Made by a program: the position numbers and the translations under genes
Part shown: positions 8,843-16,420 of the stretch, piece after piece
How the letters are laid out: each line of letters starts with the position of its first letter
How positions within the stretch are numbered: the first letter of the stretch is position 1
The notes under the pieces: model-generated
Seen by the model: only the letters and a program-made list of their open reading frames with translations
Databases searched by the model: none
What the model was told of the DNA's origin: nothing
Origin: Anaeroplasma bactoclasticum
Lineage (GTDB): Bacteria; Bacillota_I; Bacilli_A; Acholeplasmatales; Anaeroplasmataceae
Assembly (NCBI GenBank): GCA_023663825.1
Contig: JAMPGQ010000017.1
Coordinates: 1-35,490, forward strand
Reading direction: 5' to 3'
Length of the DNA stretch: 35,490 nt

Positions 8843-8897
8843 TCCCTAAGGGATATCCTTAGGTTCGGCCAGAAAATATTATTTCTGGACTGCATTA
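8791..8897 (-). ncRNA. abiF-associated structured RNA, downstream copy
   Basis: Read on the minus strand: hairpin CCAGAAATAATATTTTCTGG (8888-8869, 7-bp stem), linker CCGAA, hairpin CCTAAGGATATCCCTTAGG (8863-8845, 7-bp stem), then a long terminator hairpin (GGAGCTATGAA at 8842-8832 with TTCATAGCTCC at 8810-8800) and TTTT. The linker and second hairpin are nearly identical to the copy upstream of abiF; the first hairpin keeps only CCAG/CTGG. It starts about 30 nt after the abiF stop in the same orientation. Structured RNAs called abiF are known beside Abi_2 genes; membership was not tested. No good own promoter is seen. Confidence 0.7.
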
Positions 8898-8928
8898 TTA
8901 ATATATGTTAATATTAAAAAAATATGAT

Positions 8929-9801
8929 TTATTTTAATAATTCTATCCAATTTTTAGGAAATCCAAATTGTTGCAATGGCTTAAGAGTTTTCTCTTTTGT
9001 ATTTTTTGTCATCTGAGTAATAATCATCTTCAAAGTCTCTCCCCATACTTTTTTATTTAAACACAATAATTTCAAATTATATAGTTGCAGAAACAATAAA
9101 TCCTGATTTAGAGAGGAAAAACCAATTTTCATTTTTTGGTCGTTAGTTAAATTAGGTTTGGTGGAATATTTTTTATTATTCAATATGTCCAAATGACAAC
9201 AAACATTTCTGATATTTTTGGCACATGTTATATTTGATGAAAATGTTGAAATACTAGTGTGATTGAATTCTTTTATTACTATTCTTTCAATGTCTAATGA
9301 AAATGTTCGAAAAAAATATATAGTTTCGCCAAAAGTTAGTTTCTGAATAATGGCAGAAATTGGCAATCTAACCCTAGTACTTTTAATGAAATATTTTTGT
9401 AAGAAAACATCATTTGGCGCCTTTCGAAAAGCTTGCTTTATATTTTCTATTTTCTTTTTAAATTCATTCTTATGCTTTATATTTTGAAAAAAACTATCTT
9501 CATTATAGGGATACTTGCTATTATAAAGCATAAAAATTGCTTTTGTCAAAATAGATTTAAAAGTTATTTCTATAGAGGAAACAAGATTAAACAACTGAAT
9601 TCTTAAAAAACTATCAAATTGTATTTTTTTAATTATACGCTCAAAATTGATATTTGGCCAGTCATTTTTAGAATAAGGGAAATATCTTTTTATGCGATTA
9701 ATGTCGTTAGTATTCAAAAAGTTTATCACATTAGCAGTTTTTTTGAATTTAATGTTGCAAAACTCCAGGTATTCAACATTTGATTTAAAATCCTTATTCA
9801 C
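8929..9801 (-). CDS. abiF: Abi_2/AbiF-family HEPN abortive-infection protein
   Basis: 290-aa protein of the Abi_2 family (AbiD/AbiF), phage-defence proteins that block growth of infected cells. The N-terminal half holds the family's long helices (VNFLNTNDINRIKRYFPY-like segment, then RIQLFNLVSSIEITFKS). The C-terminal half has a HEPN ribonuclease signature RNVCCH (R-x4-H, residues 198-203) after a conserved SAIIQKLTFGETIYFF segment. GTG is the start at 9801, with GGGAGG nine bases upstream. Structured RNA copies flank the gene on both sides in the same orientation. The upstream one has a promoter and ends in a terminator that abuts this ribosome binding site. Family known; RNA partnership inferred from layout. 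Confidence 0.85.
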   Translation of the reverse strand: MNKDFKSNVEYLEFCNIKFKKTANVINFLNTNDINRIKRYFPYSKNDWPNINFERIIKKIQFDSFLRIQLFNLVSSIEITFKSILTKAIFMLYNSKYPYNEDSFFQNIKHKNEFKKKIENIKQAFRKAPNDVFLQKYFIKSTRVRLPISAIIQKLTFGETIYFFRTFSLDIERIVIKEFNHTSISTFSSNITCAKNIRNVCCHLDILNNKKYSTKPNLTNDQKMKIGFSSLNQDLLFLQLYNLKLLCLNKKVWGETLKMIITQMTKNTKEKTLKPLQQFGFPKNWIELLK

Positions 9802-9820
9802 CTTTTATTACCTCCCACAA

Positions 9821-9880
9821 AAAAAGCCCTAAGGATATCCTTAGGATTCGGCCAGCTCAGGGAATCCCGTCTGGATCTAC
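9821..9880 (-). ncRNA. abiF-associated structured RNA, upstream copy
   Basis: About 60 nt on the minus strand. A first hairpin (9874-9852) has outer CCAG/CTGG and an inner GGG-ATT-CCC stem. The linker CCGAAT and the perfect palindrome CCTAAGGATATCCTTAGG (9845-9828) follow, then GC and seven T residues. A well-formed promoter sits just upstream (9887-9915), so an independent short transcript is likely. The GGGAGG ribosome binding site of abiF begins a few bases after the T-run. This matches the layout of RNA antitoxins placed before HEPN toxins; I recall an Rfam class named abiF in this context but could not test it. Confidence 0.75.
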
Positions 9881-9886
9881 GAACAC

Positions 9887-9915
9887 ATTATAGCATCTTA
9901 CAAAAAATAAATCAA
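9887..9915 (-). promoter_or_regulatory. Promoter of the upstream abiF RNA
   Basis: On the minus strand TTGATT (9915-9910), a 17-nt spacer, then a perfect TATAAT (9892-9887). Transcription would begin near 9880, at the 5' edge of the structured RNA and about 80 nt before the abiF start codon. Confidence 0.75.
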
Positions 9916-10284
9916 GACATTTATCAAAACTTTTTTGTGTCATCAATACTTTTATGAGTATTTCTATCCAACCGTTTCAAGCTATGGATGACTGCAAAAC
10001 TTATATAAGTCCTCTATATTTTATCTGCAAAATCTTTTAAATAGACTCTAGCAATATTAAATATTAAGCATAAAAAAAATTAACTTAAAACACATTTCAG
10101 CAAGAATTTAAAAATGAAAAATACCCTTAACAAATTACTTAAAGTAAAACATTAAGGGCTAGCATTAAATAATTTTCAACCAAAGTGAATAAGTGTTTTT
10201 ATCATTATAGATTTAATTTATAAGTAATGGTATCAAAGCCATGTGCTATTTTTTCTTTATAAAATTCTTAAGCATCATTGAAAT
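9916..10284. other. Intergenic stretch without a gene
   Basis: About 370 AT-rich bases between the abiF RNA promoter and the methyltransferase stop. Apart from the terminator at 10112-10158 no gene, repeat or known RNA is recognised. Confidence 0.6.
10112..10158 (-). terminator. Terminator downstream of the methyltransferase
   Basis: On the minus strand CCCTTAA (10158-10152) pairs with TTAAGGG (10130-10124), with an inner TTACTT/AAGTAA stem, followed by a T-rich tail (TATTTTTCATTTTT). It lies about 130 nt after the methyltransferase stop. Confidence 0.7.
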
Positions 10285-11064
10285 TTATTTACAAATGAAT
10301 ATGCCATATTCCTTTGGAACTTTCAAAATTCCATCAACCTTGTTTTGGCCTAAAACTTTTCTTATGACATCTCTTTTTAAATTACTAATACTCGTTATAC
10401 TAGGAAGTGAGTCAATATAATCTAGCATATCTTCAATGTTTGTGACCTCTAATGCATCAATATATTCCTGCATTTCTATTGACATAAAATATTGTTCAAG
10501 GATTTGCTTACCATTTTGAAGTGTAAAATTCTTATTTACTCTTTCTTCTACTCCATATGGCTTTAGTAAATTGGCAATGTAGTGTACAATACCATGCTCA
10601 CCATAGGTAGCACAATAAAAACTACCTCCATCTTTTAGAACTCTTTTCACTTCAGATAATCCCTTTTTCAGATCTGGAACATGGTATAGCATCATATTTG
10701 CTATTACTATATCAAAACTATTTGATTCAAAAGGGATATCTTGAATATCAACAACTTGATAAGCCACATTATGTATATTTCCTATCTTATTACGAGCAGT
10801 TTCAATCATTCCTTCTGAAATATCTGTAAGTACAAGTTCTGAACATTTACTTAAAAGACTTATATTGTTTTTCCACATATCTCCTGTACCACAACCAAGC
10901 TCTAATACTCTCATTCCCTCAGTTATATGATAATAAGACGTAATCCAATTTCCAAATCCTTGCTTATTAACAGAATATTTATTATGAATAGATTTTCTCG
11001 TATTCAGGTTTGTTGCGGTTTTGTATTGATTTTGAACAACTTCTTTATCATTTATTTCGCTCAT
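10285..11064 (-). CDS. Class I SAM-dependent methyltransferase
   Basis: 259-aa Rossmann-fold methyltransferase. Motif I is VLELGCGTGD (about residues 53-62), an acidic residue closes strand 2 (LVLTDISEGMIE), and NMMLYHVPDLKKGLSEVKRV matches the Methyltransf_11/25 type used on small molecules or quinones. The N terminus (VVQNQYKTATNLNTRKSIHNKYS) is typical of single-gene methyltransferases of Clostridia and Bacilli. Substrate unknown. Start supported by GGAGGTAAC before the ATG. Monocistronic, with its own promoter and terminator. Confidence 0.85.
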   Translation of the reverse strand: MSEINDKEVVQNQYKTATNLNTRKSIHNKYSVNKQGFGNWITSYYHITEGMRVLELGCGTGDMWKNNISLLSKCSELVLTDISEGMIETARNKIGNIHNVAYQVVDIQDIPFESNSFDIVIANMMLYHVPDLKKGLSEVKRVLKDGGSFYCATYGEHGIVHYIANLLKPYGVEERVNKNFTLQNGKQILEQYFMSIEMQEYIDALEVTNIEDMLDYIDSLPSITSISNLKRDVIRKVLGQNKVDGILKVPKEYGIFICK

Positions 11065-11093
11065 ATGTTACCTCCGTAACTTACTATTAATCG

Positions 11094-11128
11094 TGCTACA
11101 TTATAGCAAAACCATAATAAAAAAGCAA
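11094..11128 (-). promoter_or_regulatory. Methyltransferase promoter with overlapping inverted repeat
   Basis: On the minus strand TTGCTT (11128-11123), 17-nt spacer, TATAAT (11105-11100). The -10 box lies inside a short inverted repeat TGCTA-TAATG-TAGCA (11108-11094), which could be an operator or chance. The expected leader is about 30 nt. Confidence 0.6.
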
Positions 11129-11167
11129 GGACAATGTTTTAGAGATAAGGCATCATTGAAAATATAA

Positions 11168-11206
11168 AAGTCATTAATATAAGGAAAATCTTATGTCTAA
11201 TGACTT
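11168..11206 (-). terminator. Terminator at the end of the lipoprotein/Sel1 cluster
   Basis: On the minus strand AAGTCATTA (11206-11198) pairs with TAATGACTT (11176-11168), with an inner ATAAG/CTTAT stem, followed by TTTATATTTTC. It is about 130 nt past the extended reading frame of the 634-aa lipoprotein. The 11207-11338 interval between them holds only short palindromes. Confidence 0.7.
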
Positions 11207-11413
11207 GAGTTGTTTGTATTAAGTTTTAGTTTAGAATACCTGTGATACACAGAACGAGCTATCAGCTTTAGACATATTAGAAGAGTAATACTCGCTTCTA
11301 TCCCTTATTCATAAATCTTTATCAATCAATTTCATATTTTAATTTGTTTGAATATACTCTTCTGTAGTTAAAGTAAATGAATTTACTCCTTTTAGGGTAA
11401 GTTTTAGATAATC

Positions 11414-13318
11414 TTATCCTTGCAGTTTCTCTTCTAATGAAGAGGTTGCACCATAGCCTTGAACATCATTTAATATAGTACTATTAAAATTACTACTATT
11501 AGGTAGTTTGCTTCCATTAATTTTTAAAGCTAATTTACCATCTAAATTTTCTTTTGTAAAAGATACTTCTTTACCATCTTTATCTACTAATTTAACTTCT
11601 GTTGTAAAAGGAACATCTAAACAAATTCTTACTTCATTCGTTGTTTTTGATTTAAAGAAAAAATATACTTCTGTTTCATCTAATGTTGAGGATATACTAG
11701 AACTTATGGACTTTTGTTCATAAGATACAGAGTTACAAAATAAATAGTCAGTTTGCTTAGAAATCTGATTTAATATCCCCTTTACTATTACATCATATGC
11801 TTTATAATCATATACTTTTGCCATATCATTAACAGAAAAAGAAGTATTTGCTAATTTGTTCATATGATTTAAATAATCATCATAAATATTCGAAAATCCA
11901 AGACTATGACCTCCACAACCTGGAACTTGATATAAATCATATAATCCAGTTTCCCAATTGTAATGACGTCTACCTGACCAATATTCATAATAAGATGAAC
12001 TAGCTGCCAAATATGAAGCTTTTAATATGTCATCACCTAGATTACCCAAATAAATATCATTTTCAAATATTTTTGTGCCAATAATACGATTACTAATTAC
12101 ATTCAAAATTATTTCCTTATAATCTATGATATAGTTATTTATAAATGTTATACACTTTAATAAATCCGTATACTTTGCATTAATTATCTCTTCTTCTGAA
12201 GGTAATTCATTATAAGATTTTAATCTATTTGCTAAAATATAAGCTATATATGTTTTTAATTTATTACTTACTGTACCATTCCGAAAAGCTTCTGACCAAT
12301 TCCATGGCATTGTTTTTTCATCCGTATTATAACTAAAAGCATAGTAATATTGAATATTCCCTTTCTTCTCATATTTCCAAGTTGGAGTACCATAGATGGC
12401 ATTTTGAAAAGTAAGTAATTTCGCATGATACATCCTCAAAAAATCAGAAGTATATTTCATTTCTTTGTGATATATAGTTGGAGCACCTAAAGTTTCAAAA
12501 GTATATTGTAATGAAGTTTCACTAGTGAAATTTCCTGCTACATTTTCTGAACATATAGCTGCATATCTTTTATCATTTAGTGTAATATAATGTGAATGTA
12601 TTTTGCTATCAAATTCTACCATTTCACCATTTTGCATTTCTATATATCCTTCTTCAATATAAGGATCTTCTTTTGGATGAGTGCTAGAACCTCTAGGATA
12701 AGGTAAATATCTATATACAGGATATTCCTTTGAAGAATCAAGACTTTCACTAAATACATTCATAGAGTTATATGTTGTAAATGTCACATTATTAAGATTA
12801 TCCTTTATTGCATAAGTTTCGTTCTTGTTTGTATCCCCATATACATATTCTAGACGACTAATGATTTCTTGAGCCAACATATCAATTTGACGATCTACAA
12901 GTTTCGAAAATTCTACTTTATTCCCATTTTCATCTAGCACTATGCTGCTTGTCCCACCCATAATGATATTGGGTTGGAGTAAGTCCATACTTATCCAACT
13001 ATAGATAGGCTCTACTTTATTTATTTTTTCTTGTTTCTTATAAGTACATATAGAACAATCTTGTTCCTTTAGTCCTTCTTTTGAAGTGGTTGCTTGTTCT
13101 ATTTCTTGCCATTCTCCAAAAGAATGATTAGCTTCTTCACTTCTTTTACCACAACTACATTCTTTCCAATGCTTAGAGTCATTCTTACTCCAAGTAGATG
13201 AAAAAGAACATATATGGTTATCTTGTGATGGAGAATTAGTTTTCTCTCCACAAGAAGTAACTAAAGTGGCAGATAATATAAATATTATCAAAACTAAAAT
13301 GAATTTTAATCCCTTCAT
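11414..13318 (-). CDS. Large lipoprotein with His/Cys repeat
   Basis: 634-aa predicted lipoprotein: charged start MKGLKF, hydrophobic core, lipobox LVTSC with Cys23 as the lipidated residue. Residues about 35-95 form one HxW...C-x-C / HSFGEW...C-x2-C repeat (KHWKECSCGKR, then DCSICTYKK), also seen twice in the neighbouring lipoprotein and common in surface proteins of Erysipelotrichia-like bacteria. It probably binds metal through Cys and His (inference). The remaining 500 residues are Tyr/Asn-rich and unrecognised. After the TAA at 11414 the frame stays open for 25 coding-like codons (to 11339), so the C terminus may be cut by a nonsense change. Confidence 0.8.
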   Translation of the reverse strand: MKGLKFILVLIIFILSATLVTSCGEKTNSPSQDNHICSFSSTWSKNDSKHWKECSCGKRSEEANHSFGEWQEIEQATTSKEGLKEQDCSICTYKKQEKINKVEPIYSWISMDLLQPNIIMGGTSSIVLDENGNKVEFSKLVDRQIDMLAQEIISRLEYVYGDTNKNETYAIKDNLNNVTFTTYNSMNVFSESLDSSKEYPVYRYLPYPRGSSTHPKEDPYIEEGYIEMQNGEMVEFDSKIHSHYITLNDKRYAAICSENVAGNFTSETSLQYTFETLGAPTIYHKEMKYTSDFLRMYHAKLLTFQNAIYGTPTWKYEKKGNIQYYYAFSYNTDEKTMPWNWSEAFRNGTVSNKLKTYIAYILANRLKSYNELPSEEEIINAKYTDLLKCITFINNYIIDYKEIILNVISNRIIGTKIFENDIYLGNLGDDILKASYLAASSSYYEYWSGRRHYNWETGLYDLYQVPGCGGHSLGFSNIYDDYLNHMNKLANTSFSVNDMAKVYDYKAYDVIVKGILNQISKQTDYLFCNSVSYEQKSISSSISSTLDETEVYFFFKSKTTNEVRICLDVPFTTEVKLVDKDGKEVSFTKENLDGKLALKINGSKLPNSSNFNSTILNDVQGYGATSSLEEKLQG

Positions 13319-13321
13319 ATT

Positions 13322-13882
13322 CTAATTCTCCATTGCTTCATTTTTAATGTCTATATCCACATTTAATGCTTTTAATCTATCTGCTGAAGCAGAAACACCA
13401 CTATCCAATGCTTCCTTATATAATTTAGTTGCTAAAGCTATGTCTTTTGTTGTCCCCTGTCCTAATTCATAACATAAACCCAAATAATATAAGGCCTCTG
13501 GATGTTTTTCTTTTGCAGCACGATTGAACCATATATATGCTTGTTCATAATCCTTTGGTTTTCCTTGCTCCAAATAAAAGCATTTTCCAAACATAAATTG
13601 AGCTTCAGTATAATTCCCTTCAGCTGCAATTCTATAATTAATCGCCGCTTTTTTCAAATTTTTTCTCACACCTAATCCATTGTAATAGCAATTAGCGATT
13701 TTATAATAAGCTTCGAAATTCCAATACCGATAGATTGTTTTCTTGTACATACGAAAACCTTCATATAAGTTTTGAGGAACTACAACTCCTTCACTATAAA
13801 AATCACCAAGTTTACATAGCGCTACACTACTATACTTTTTTGCCGCTTTTTTATACCAATAAAGACCTAGTTCATAGTTCAT
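13322..13882 (-). CDS. Sel1-repeat protein, C-terminal part of a frameshifted gene
   Basis: 186-aa frame with about four Sel1-like repeats (LYWYKKAAKK..ALCKLGDFYSEG, then ANCYYNGLGV, FGKCFYLEQG, LGLCYELGQG). Its apparent ATG is created by a 7-nt tandem duplication (GTTCATA twice on the plus strand, 13870-13883). Removing one copy and restoring one base in the homopolymer at 13950-13955 joins it to the upstream Sel1 frame as one gene of about 330 aa. No ribosome binding site fits the apparent ATG as a designed start. The frame stays intact to its stop, which is followed closely by the 634-aa lipoprotein gene. Confidence 0.75.
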   Translation of the reverse strand: MNYELGLYWYKKAAKKYSSVALCKLGDFYSEGVVVPQNLYEGFRMYKKTIYRYWNFEAYYKIANCYYNGLGVRKNLKKAAINYRIAAEGNYTEAQFMFGKCFYLEQGKPKDYEQAYIWFNRAAKEKHPEALYYLGLCYELGQGTTKDIALATKLYKEALDSGVSASADRLKALNVDIDIKNEAMEN

Positions 13883-13921
13883 AATCTATATGTCCTCCTT
13901 CTCCGTCAACATAAAAATCTC

Positions 13922-14308
13922 CTAAAGAGCACATTGCATTAATATAACCTTTTTTGCAGCTTTTCTACAATAATAAACTGCTTGACTTAAATCTTGCTCT
14001 ATTCCCTCTCCATTAGCATAACAAACTCCAAAACTATATTGTGCGCCTATAGTTCCTTGATCCGCAGCTTTCTTATACCAATAGACTGCCTGTTCATATG
14101 ATTGCTCTACTCCTTCCCCATAATAATAGCAAGAGCCTAAATTGCACTGAGCTAAAGCATTTCCTTGTTCTGCTGATTTTCTAAACCAACAGACTGCCTG
14201 TTCATATGATTGCTCTACTCCTTTACCATTTGAATACATATATCCTAATTTATATTGAGCAATTGCTTGGCCTTTGTTTGCTTTTCTTATCAATTTATTT
14301 GCATTCAT
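13922..14308 (-). CDS. Sel1-repeat protein, N-terminal part of a frameshifted gene
   Basis: 128-aa frame with three clear Sel1 repeats (AQYKLGYMYSNGKGVEQSYEQA, repeated with AQCNLGSCYYYGEGV and AQYSFGVCYANGEGI). After AAKK the frame runs out (VILMQCAL), but a one-base shift at a run of six T (13950-13955 on the plus strand) continues the repeat as GYINAMCSLGDFYVDGEG. There is no signal peptide. GAGGAATCC precedes the ATG. It lies 18 nt after the GGN-repeat lipoprotein gene, so cotranscription is likely. It may be inactivated, phase-variable, or a sequencing error. Confidence 0.8.
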   Translation of the reverse strand: MNANKLIRKANKGQAIAQYKLGYMYSNGKGVEQSYEQAVCWFRKSAEQGNALAQCNLGSCYYYGEGVEQSYEQAVYWYKKAADQGTIGAQYSFGVCYANGEGIEQDLSQAVYYCRKAAKKVILMQCAL

Positions 14309-14326
14309 AATGGATTCCTCATTTCT

Positions 14327-16336
14327 TTAATCAACTGCATGTGCTTCATCATCTTCTCCGGATATATCAATTATATAAATTAATTTTCTTTCTCCATCAA
14401 AACCATCATACCCTTTACTTCCAGAATTATAATTTCCTTGATGATTTCCTGTAGTACCACCAGCAGCACCGCCTGTTCCTTTGTCAATTGTTTCTTTTTT
14501 TAATTTGGTTGAAAAATAGCATAGTGAAAATTTCGTATTGGCTGGTCCTAAAATATAAGTTTCCTCTATATCTCCGCCATTTCCGCCATTACCACCTGTT
14601 CCACCAGTAGCAGGATTGATATTATCTTTGTCAACATTACCTCCATTGCCTCCATTGCCACCTGTTCCTCCAAATCCCAAATCATTGGTTATAACTCTTT
14701 GGAATTCCACAAATTTTCCACCTGTAAGAACAATATTGCTATTAAATGGAGTCTTTGAAGTTCCACCATTTCCGCCATTACCACCGTTTCCACCATTAGA
14801 TGGTTGTGTTAGAAATGCTTGATCTCCTATTCCACCATTTCCTCCATTTCCTCCATTTCCACCATTACCACTTACAAATAAAATGGCAGATTGAATTGTA
14901 TTCATTTCAAAGTTTATTTTACTTCCTTGAATACAATAGCCACTATCAGCACCATTACCACCACTACCACCAGTGCCTGCAGTTCCCTTGCCTGACTTTG
15001 TTGCCCCTTGAGCACCATTACCGCCTTTACCACCATTTCCAGCAATTACAGATAAAGTGGTATCATAAGGTATTTTTTTAAAGGTGACATTTATGGAATG
15101 AATTGCTGTTCCACCTGTTGTTCCGCTTCCTCCAGCGGAGCCTGTAGATGTAGCATTTGCTCCATCAAAACCATTACCGCCTTTAATCTTTAATACTCCT
15201 TCTGCATTAATAATTAGATCATTGGATTGAATTGCCTTTCCTCCAATTGAGGTTGAGTTTTTGGAATCGGCACCATCTATTTCACAATATCCATTTGAAA
15301 AAATTTCCAGGGTTGTACAGTCTAATGCTGAACATTCACATGAACTAGCTTTTAAAATAACATTATTTAAATGCAGATTTATTTTTTGATTTCCTGAATA
15401 TTTAATAATACTATTCTTATCTATTGCAGATACTGAAGCATTTGTAATATAGATATTAAGCGTACTAGTACGAGAGTTCACAGATAAAGATAATGCATAT
15501 GATTTAATATTTGTAGCTTGCTCAGTTATAATACTTGAACCATTTATATATACAGCTGCATCTGTACTTAATATATTAATTATTCCATTATTTTCAGTTT
15601 CAAGATCAATCATACGGACTGAACCCGTTTTAGCAATTAAAGTAATTTTCTTTGTTGTCGATAATACTGTGCAACCAACTTCTATCTTCTCGTTTTCTTT
15701 TGTATTCTTGGTTGGAGTAATCTTACAACTTCCATCATTACTAACTTCGAGACTTGCAGTTCCAGAAAGAATTTCCCATTTTATTGCATCACATGGTTTA
15801 TCAGTCGGAGATATTTGAGCTGTAAGTACACTATAAGAACTTAAATACAAATCATTTCCTGTACTGGAAACTATTTCTTCCAAAACCCAATTAATTTTCT
15901 TATATTTACAAGTAGTGCATATTTCATTTGTATCAAATGTATGAGCACCTTTATCAGATACTAAATCTTTATGCGTACAAGTAGATTTATGCCAATGATG
16001 ACTAGAATCATTGCTCCAATCCTTTGAATAAGTATGTGCGTTTACTTGCTTCTCTATTGTTCTAGTTTCTTCATATTTACAAACAGAACAAGTTCTTGAT
16101 TCAATGCCTGTTGTAGTTTCAGTTGCTGCTTTGTTAGTAAGCCAATCTCCAAAACTATGGTTTTCTTTTTCAGTTTTTTCTTCCTTATGATTGCAGGTAG
16201 CTTGATGCCAGTGTCCTGTAGCATCCTTTTCCCAACTTTCTGAATATGTGTGCTTATGACCACATGATGTTATTAAACATACTCCTATAACCATAAAGCC
16301 TATTGATAATATAACTTTTAATACTATATTTTTCAT
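14327..16336 (-). CDS. Lipoprotein with His/Cys repeats and GGN-repeat domain
   Basis: 669-aa predicted lipoprotein. The signal peptide has lipobox LITSC (Cys25). Two His/Cys repeats follow (about 29-95 and 101-148: HTYSESW..HWHQATC..CSVCKYEE and HTYSKDW..HWHKSTC..CTTCKYKK). Next are an Ig-like or BIG-like stretch (about 150-240), a beta-rich, polymer-like domain (240-380), and four long Gly-rich blocks of GGN/GGX triplets (about 385-470, 490-525, 555-590, 617-640) separated by short beta segments. Such GGX runs can form polyglycine-II bundles. It is anchored outside the cell. GAGAGG precedes the ATG. The function is unknown; adhesion or a surface scaffold is a guess. Confidence 0.8.
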   Translation of the reverse strand: MKNIVLKVILSIGFMVIGVCLITSCGHKHTYSESWEKDATGHWHQATCNHKEEKTEKENHSFGDWLTNKAATETTTGIESRTCSVCKYEETRTIEKQVNAHTYSKDWSNDSSHHWHKSTCTHKDLVSDKGAHTFDTNEICTTCKYKKINWVLEEIVSSTGNDLYLSSYSVLTAQISPTDKPCDAIKWEILSGTASLEVSNDGSCKITPTKNTKENEKIEVGCTVLSTTKKITLIAKTGSVRMIDLETENNGIINILSTDAAVYINGSSIITEQATNIKSYALSLSVNSRTSTLNIYITNASVSAIDKNSIIKYSGNQKINLHLNNVILKASSCECSALDCTTLEIFSNGYCEIDGADSKNSTSIGGKAIQSNDLIINAEGVLKIKGGNGFDGANATSTGSAGGSGTTGGTAIHSINVTFKKIPYDTTLSVIAGNGGKGGNGAQGATKSGKGTAGTGGSGGNGADSGYCIQGSKINFEMNTIQSAILFVSGNGGNGGNGGNGGIGDQAFLTQPSNGGNGGNGGNGGTSKTPFNSNIVLTGGKFVEFQRVITNDLGFGGTGGNGGNGGNVDKDNINPATGGTGGNGGNGGDIEETYILGPANTKFSLCYFSTKLKKETIDKGTGGAAGGTTGNHQGNYNSGSKGYDGFDGERKLIYIIDISGEDDEAHAVD
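14550..15170 (-). repeat. Degenerate 9-bp repeats coding for Gly-Gly-Asn
   Basis: Runs of a nine-base unit (GGTGGAAAT-like with synonymous variation) occur in blocks near 14575-14680, 14760-14870, 14950-15050 and 15110-15180. Third-position variation shows the protein pattern is kept by selection and not only by recent slippage. Slippage could still change block length between strains. Confidence 0.7.
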
Positions 16337-16361
16337 ATTTTAACCTCTCATATAATAATGT

Positions 16362-16411
16362 AGGGGCTGTAAAAAAACCTAGGTTTTAGAAAACAGAGTT
16401 TTACAGCCCCT
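16362..16411. repeat. Palindrome with IS1182-like end sequence
   Basis: AGGGGCTGTAAAA (16362-16374) is inverted as TTTTACAGCCCCT (16399-16411), with TTTT after it on the plus strand. The GGGGCTGT end is the same as the outer end of the IS1182-like remnant at 20981-20988. It could be a minimal IS-derived element (MITE-like) reused as a transcription stop between the 42-aa ORF and the lipoprotein gene. Confidence 0.55.
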
Positions 16412-16420
16412 TTTTATGAA

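Noticed and set aside
8800-8890. CRISPR or tRNA in the palindromic repeats around abiF
   Set aside because: Only two copies, 1 kb apart, with a gene between; no cloverleaf or spacer pattern.
14600-15100. Plus-strand frames rich in Pro or His in the GGN-repeat gene
   Set aside because: They are the antisense reading of the GGN repeats and show no ribosome binding site.
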